DNA of 64,000 nucleotides from Sialis fuliginosa (Eukaryota > Arthropoda > Insecta > Megaloptera > Sialidae), in contig OY540812.1 in the NCBI GenBank assembly GCA_961205875.1, forward strand, positions 12,586,001 to 12,650,000, read 5' to 3'. Shown piece by piece: positions 61,529 to 64,000 of the stretch. A program made the translations under genes and the position numbers. Numbering within the stretch: position 1 is the first letter of the stretch; each line of letters starts with the position of its first letter. The notes beneath the pieces are model-generated. The model saw only the letters and a list, made by a program, of their open reading frames with translations, made no database searches and was not told the DNA's origin.

Positions 61529-61751
61529 TGGATCTTAGCTTCTGGGTGTAAGACGCGTCAGTTTTGTCGTGTTATCGGCCAACGTTTCGTCACACATTGC
61601 AGTGGACATCTTCAGGGATCTTCTAAAAGTGTAATTTTTTACACTCCGCACTTTTAGAAGAGCCCTGAAGATGTCCACTGCAATGTGTGACGAAACGTTG
61701 GCCGATAACACGACCAAACCGACGCGGCTTACACCCAGAAGCCAAGATCCA
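61529..61751. mobile_element. Foldback, 103-bp arms, 17-nt spacer
   Basis: Arms 61529-61631 and 61649-61751 pair with few mismatches; the outer end is TGGATCTTAGCTTCTGGGTG. Each arm holds CCTGAAGATGTCCACTGCAA and GACGAAACGTTGGCCGATAA. The spacer contains TGTAATTTTTTACA. No target duplication is evident. The minus ORF at 61535-61717 is an artefact of the palindrome. Confidence 0.8.
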
Positions 61752-61884
61752 TATCAAGATCACTGCGGAAGCCTCAAGACTTGTATAATATAATACATTA
61801 TTTAGAAATAACTATTTTTATTTGTTACTATTAATCAAAAGTACAGAGCGCGCGCGATATATTGGCAAAATTTTACTAAAACTG

Positions 61885-62215
61885 GCTTCTTCTAAGAACA
61901 TACGATCTGTATCTGATATCTTCAATAATCAGCTTCGTCTTCAACAATAATCTTGTGAACCGTTACATACGACATCTGCAGTTCTCTTGCTATGGAGCGT
62001 ATTGACTTTCCTGGATCTTCATTGATAATTCCTGGATTATGTGAACTTTTTTTCTGTGTACTCTAGACTTGTGCGATCATACACTTTCTTCACGTTGTCA
62101 ACTGTACGTGAAGGAATATATTGAAGTCCGCAACTTCATTAGCAGTTCGCCCTGCACGCAGTCCTGAAATTATGGTTGCTCTGAATTCTAACATCGTATT
62201 CCTTCGTCATGATGG
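61885..62215 (-). pseudogene. Mariner-type transposase N-terminal fragment
   Basis: The minus strand, across frames, encodes LRAGRTANEVADFN, VKKVYDRTS, NEDPGKSIRSIAREL and a VTVHKII-like segment, the two helix-turn-helix parts of a mariner-family DNA-binding domain. Stops and frameshifts are frequent. The catalytic domain is absent. No terminal repeats were found. Confidence 0.8.
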
Positions 62216-64000
62216 TTGCTCTCAGAATTGAATACTTTATATCTGAAGCAACGAAGTATAATCATAATCTTAGAAACATAAATCCACAAAATTAATAAGA
62301 AGCACCCTATATTGTTATAACATTTATTTACCGAATGTAAGTCATTTTTATTTCAACCATTATGCGCAGTGAACACCCAGAAAATTTACGAGGAATATTT
62401 TTGTTTTGTTTACTGAACTGTGTTCATCAAATATGAAGCTTTATACATATATATTACATTAAATCTCTCAGAGATAAGGCTCGTTTATATCCTTGTCTAT
62501 CTTAATTAGATTCTGGTTTTCATGAGATTTAAAAGAAGTTCAAAGAAAAAACATTACAGGGCCCTGAGGCGACTAGAAATTTTATTACAATGACAAAGAC
62601 AAACCAGATATTATATAACATCGACCGTCTGTTTTCTTATATTTATGTATAAACATACATGTACACAAGTCTTCATAATATATATAGGTATATAATGTTT
62701 TAATATGATATAACTTTGTGTGACTATGTACAAAAATAAATGAATTAATATTTCTGGAGCTTATAATGAGACATTGTTTCTAACAAAAACACACACTGCA
62801 TATATACATTATACATATATTTATATACATACATAATATGGCATTAATACCAGGCATTTTGTTTAGTTTATTCCGAAAAGGTTGAACAAGAAATATTGCT
62901 GATTTTTCCACGTGTCATCTAAATTCATATATTACCATTCAACTTTTTTTTTATTAATAAGAATAGTATAATTTTTATTAATAATTTATATTTATTTACA
63001 TGTATATCTATAATTTTGTATAAAATATTTTCTCCTAAAGCAAAACTGATATTTGTTATTTGAATGTTTTTAATATAATCTATAGAAATAAATTTTTGGT
63101 ACTATAATAATACCAAATCCTGTATATTCTAATATAAATAATTAGATAATTATATAAGAAGTAGGTATGCGTGAAAGTTCGATGTATTAAAAAAAATGAT
63201 TAGAAATGTTATTTTTAAATATGAATAGATGAAAACGTCACGAGTACAAAAGAATTATAGGAGAACATGTTTAATGATGTTTCTATTGTTATTGTAAGCG
63301 GTTTTGTTATTAGTTTGAATTTTTTTACATACAGCTTTATTAAAAATAAATGAATGGAAATATATACGTACTTGATATCAAATAAATTAAATATGTGTAC
63401 GTTTGTACATATTCGTGTGTGTTAAGAAATAATACTAATTTATTTTACATAATATAATTAATTCTTGGAAAAATTTGAAATATAATTTTTTTATGAAAAA
63501 AGTCCAATAAAAATAATCAACGTTAAAGCTAAGATTATAAAACAACAGTATAAATATATAAATACATGACCGTCATAAGCGATTTTGTCATGGGACAAAA
63601 TCTTCTTTTAAAAAAATCATAAAGAGAGGTAATAAAGCTACATGAAAAAACTTTTTTTATGTTTTAGCTGTTTATTGTTCCACAGGAATACATTTGGTAT
63701 TTCCATGAAAATATACCAACGAAAGCTTTAAATAAACTTTTATTGTGCGTTTTTGATCTTCGTCGTATTCAGTTTTATTTAACATAAAAGTGATTTTATA
63801 TTATTTTTTGTTCTTGACGATCAGGACGTAAAAATTTAGTTATATGTATATTGTTAAAATAACAGATATTTTTGAATAATAGTGATTAAATTCAAATCAA
63901 ATAATTCATCATTGTAATAAAAAACAAATACAACCTATCAATTTTTAAAAGATTCAAGTTATCAATGTGACATATTTTTCTATTGATATTTTAAAAAATC
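62216..64000. other. AT-rich stretch, nothing identified
   Basis: Simple-sequence TATATA/ACATATAT tracts are frequent. A lone AATACCAGGCAT at 62848 resembles a worn end of the TGCCCGGTATT MITE family. No exon was supported. Confidence 0.4.

Noticed and set aside
52735-62215. Mariner fragments at 52.7 and 61.9 kb as halves of one split element
   Set aside because: Opposite strands, no shared ends and different-looking subfamilies. They are better treated as independent relics.

Overview
This window looks like AT-rich, non-coding-dominated nuclear DNA from an insect. It has a spliced gene, Tc1/mariner and hAT transposase relics typical of insects, Helitron ends, many foldback elements and microsatellites. 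There are no operons or bacterial-type genes. The species cannot be fixed from the sequence alone.

Only one convincing host gene is visible. It is a two-exon gene on the minus strand (ATG at 9899, stop at 6896) for a predicted 137-residue single-pass membrane protein that I do not recognise. Exon 2 lies between two direct copies of a ~600 bp dispersed repeat, one downstream of the gene and one in its intron. A second possible coding exon at 25.3 kb and several CpG-rich patches (12.2, 29.3, 46.3, 50.2, 59.5, 60.7 kb) may be promoters or first exons, but these are weak calls.

The rest is mostly transposon strata. From left to right: a TAA-flanked MITE (0.26 kb), two abutting foldbacks (0.8-2.6 kb), a hAT-type foldback (3.8-5.0 kb), Helitron ends (3.3, 12.6-12.9, 36.5-36.7 kb), hAT elements with 8-bp target duplications (15.2, 15.7-16.7, 23.8-24.4, 33.0-34.3 kb), a 2.26 kb Tc1-type foldback with ~1.1 kb arms (19.1-21.3 kb), further foldbacks (17.6, 18.2, 21.4, 26.2, 54.3, 61.5 kb), and three mariner-type transposase pseudogenes (29.8, 52.7, 61.9 kb).

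The most striking locus is 38.8-46.0 kb. A TA-flanked inverted-repeat element contains a 6.86 kb hAT-ended structure with a perfect 8-bp target duplication (ATTCTATC) at its outer ends. Inside are two near-identical direct copies of a ~680 bp hAT derivative, each with a relic of the transposase hATC domain, around a 24-unit, ~184 bp satellite array. The array monomer is homologous to an internal segment of the separate hAT element at 15.7-16.7 kb, so the satellite appears to have grown out of a transposon. The layout matches what single-crossover integration of a circular, satellite-bearing DNA into a resident hAT copy would leave. That mechanism is an inference.
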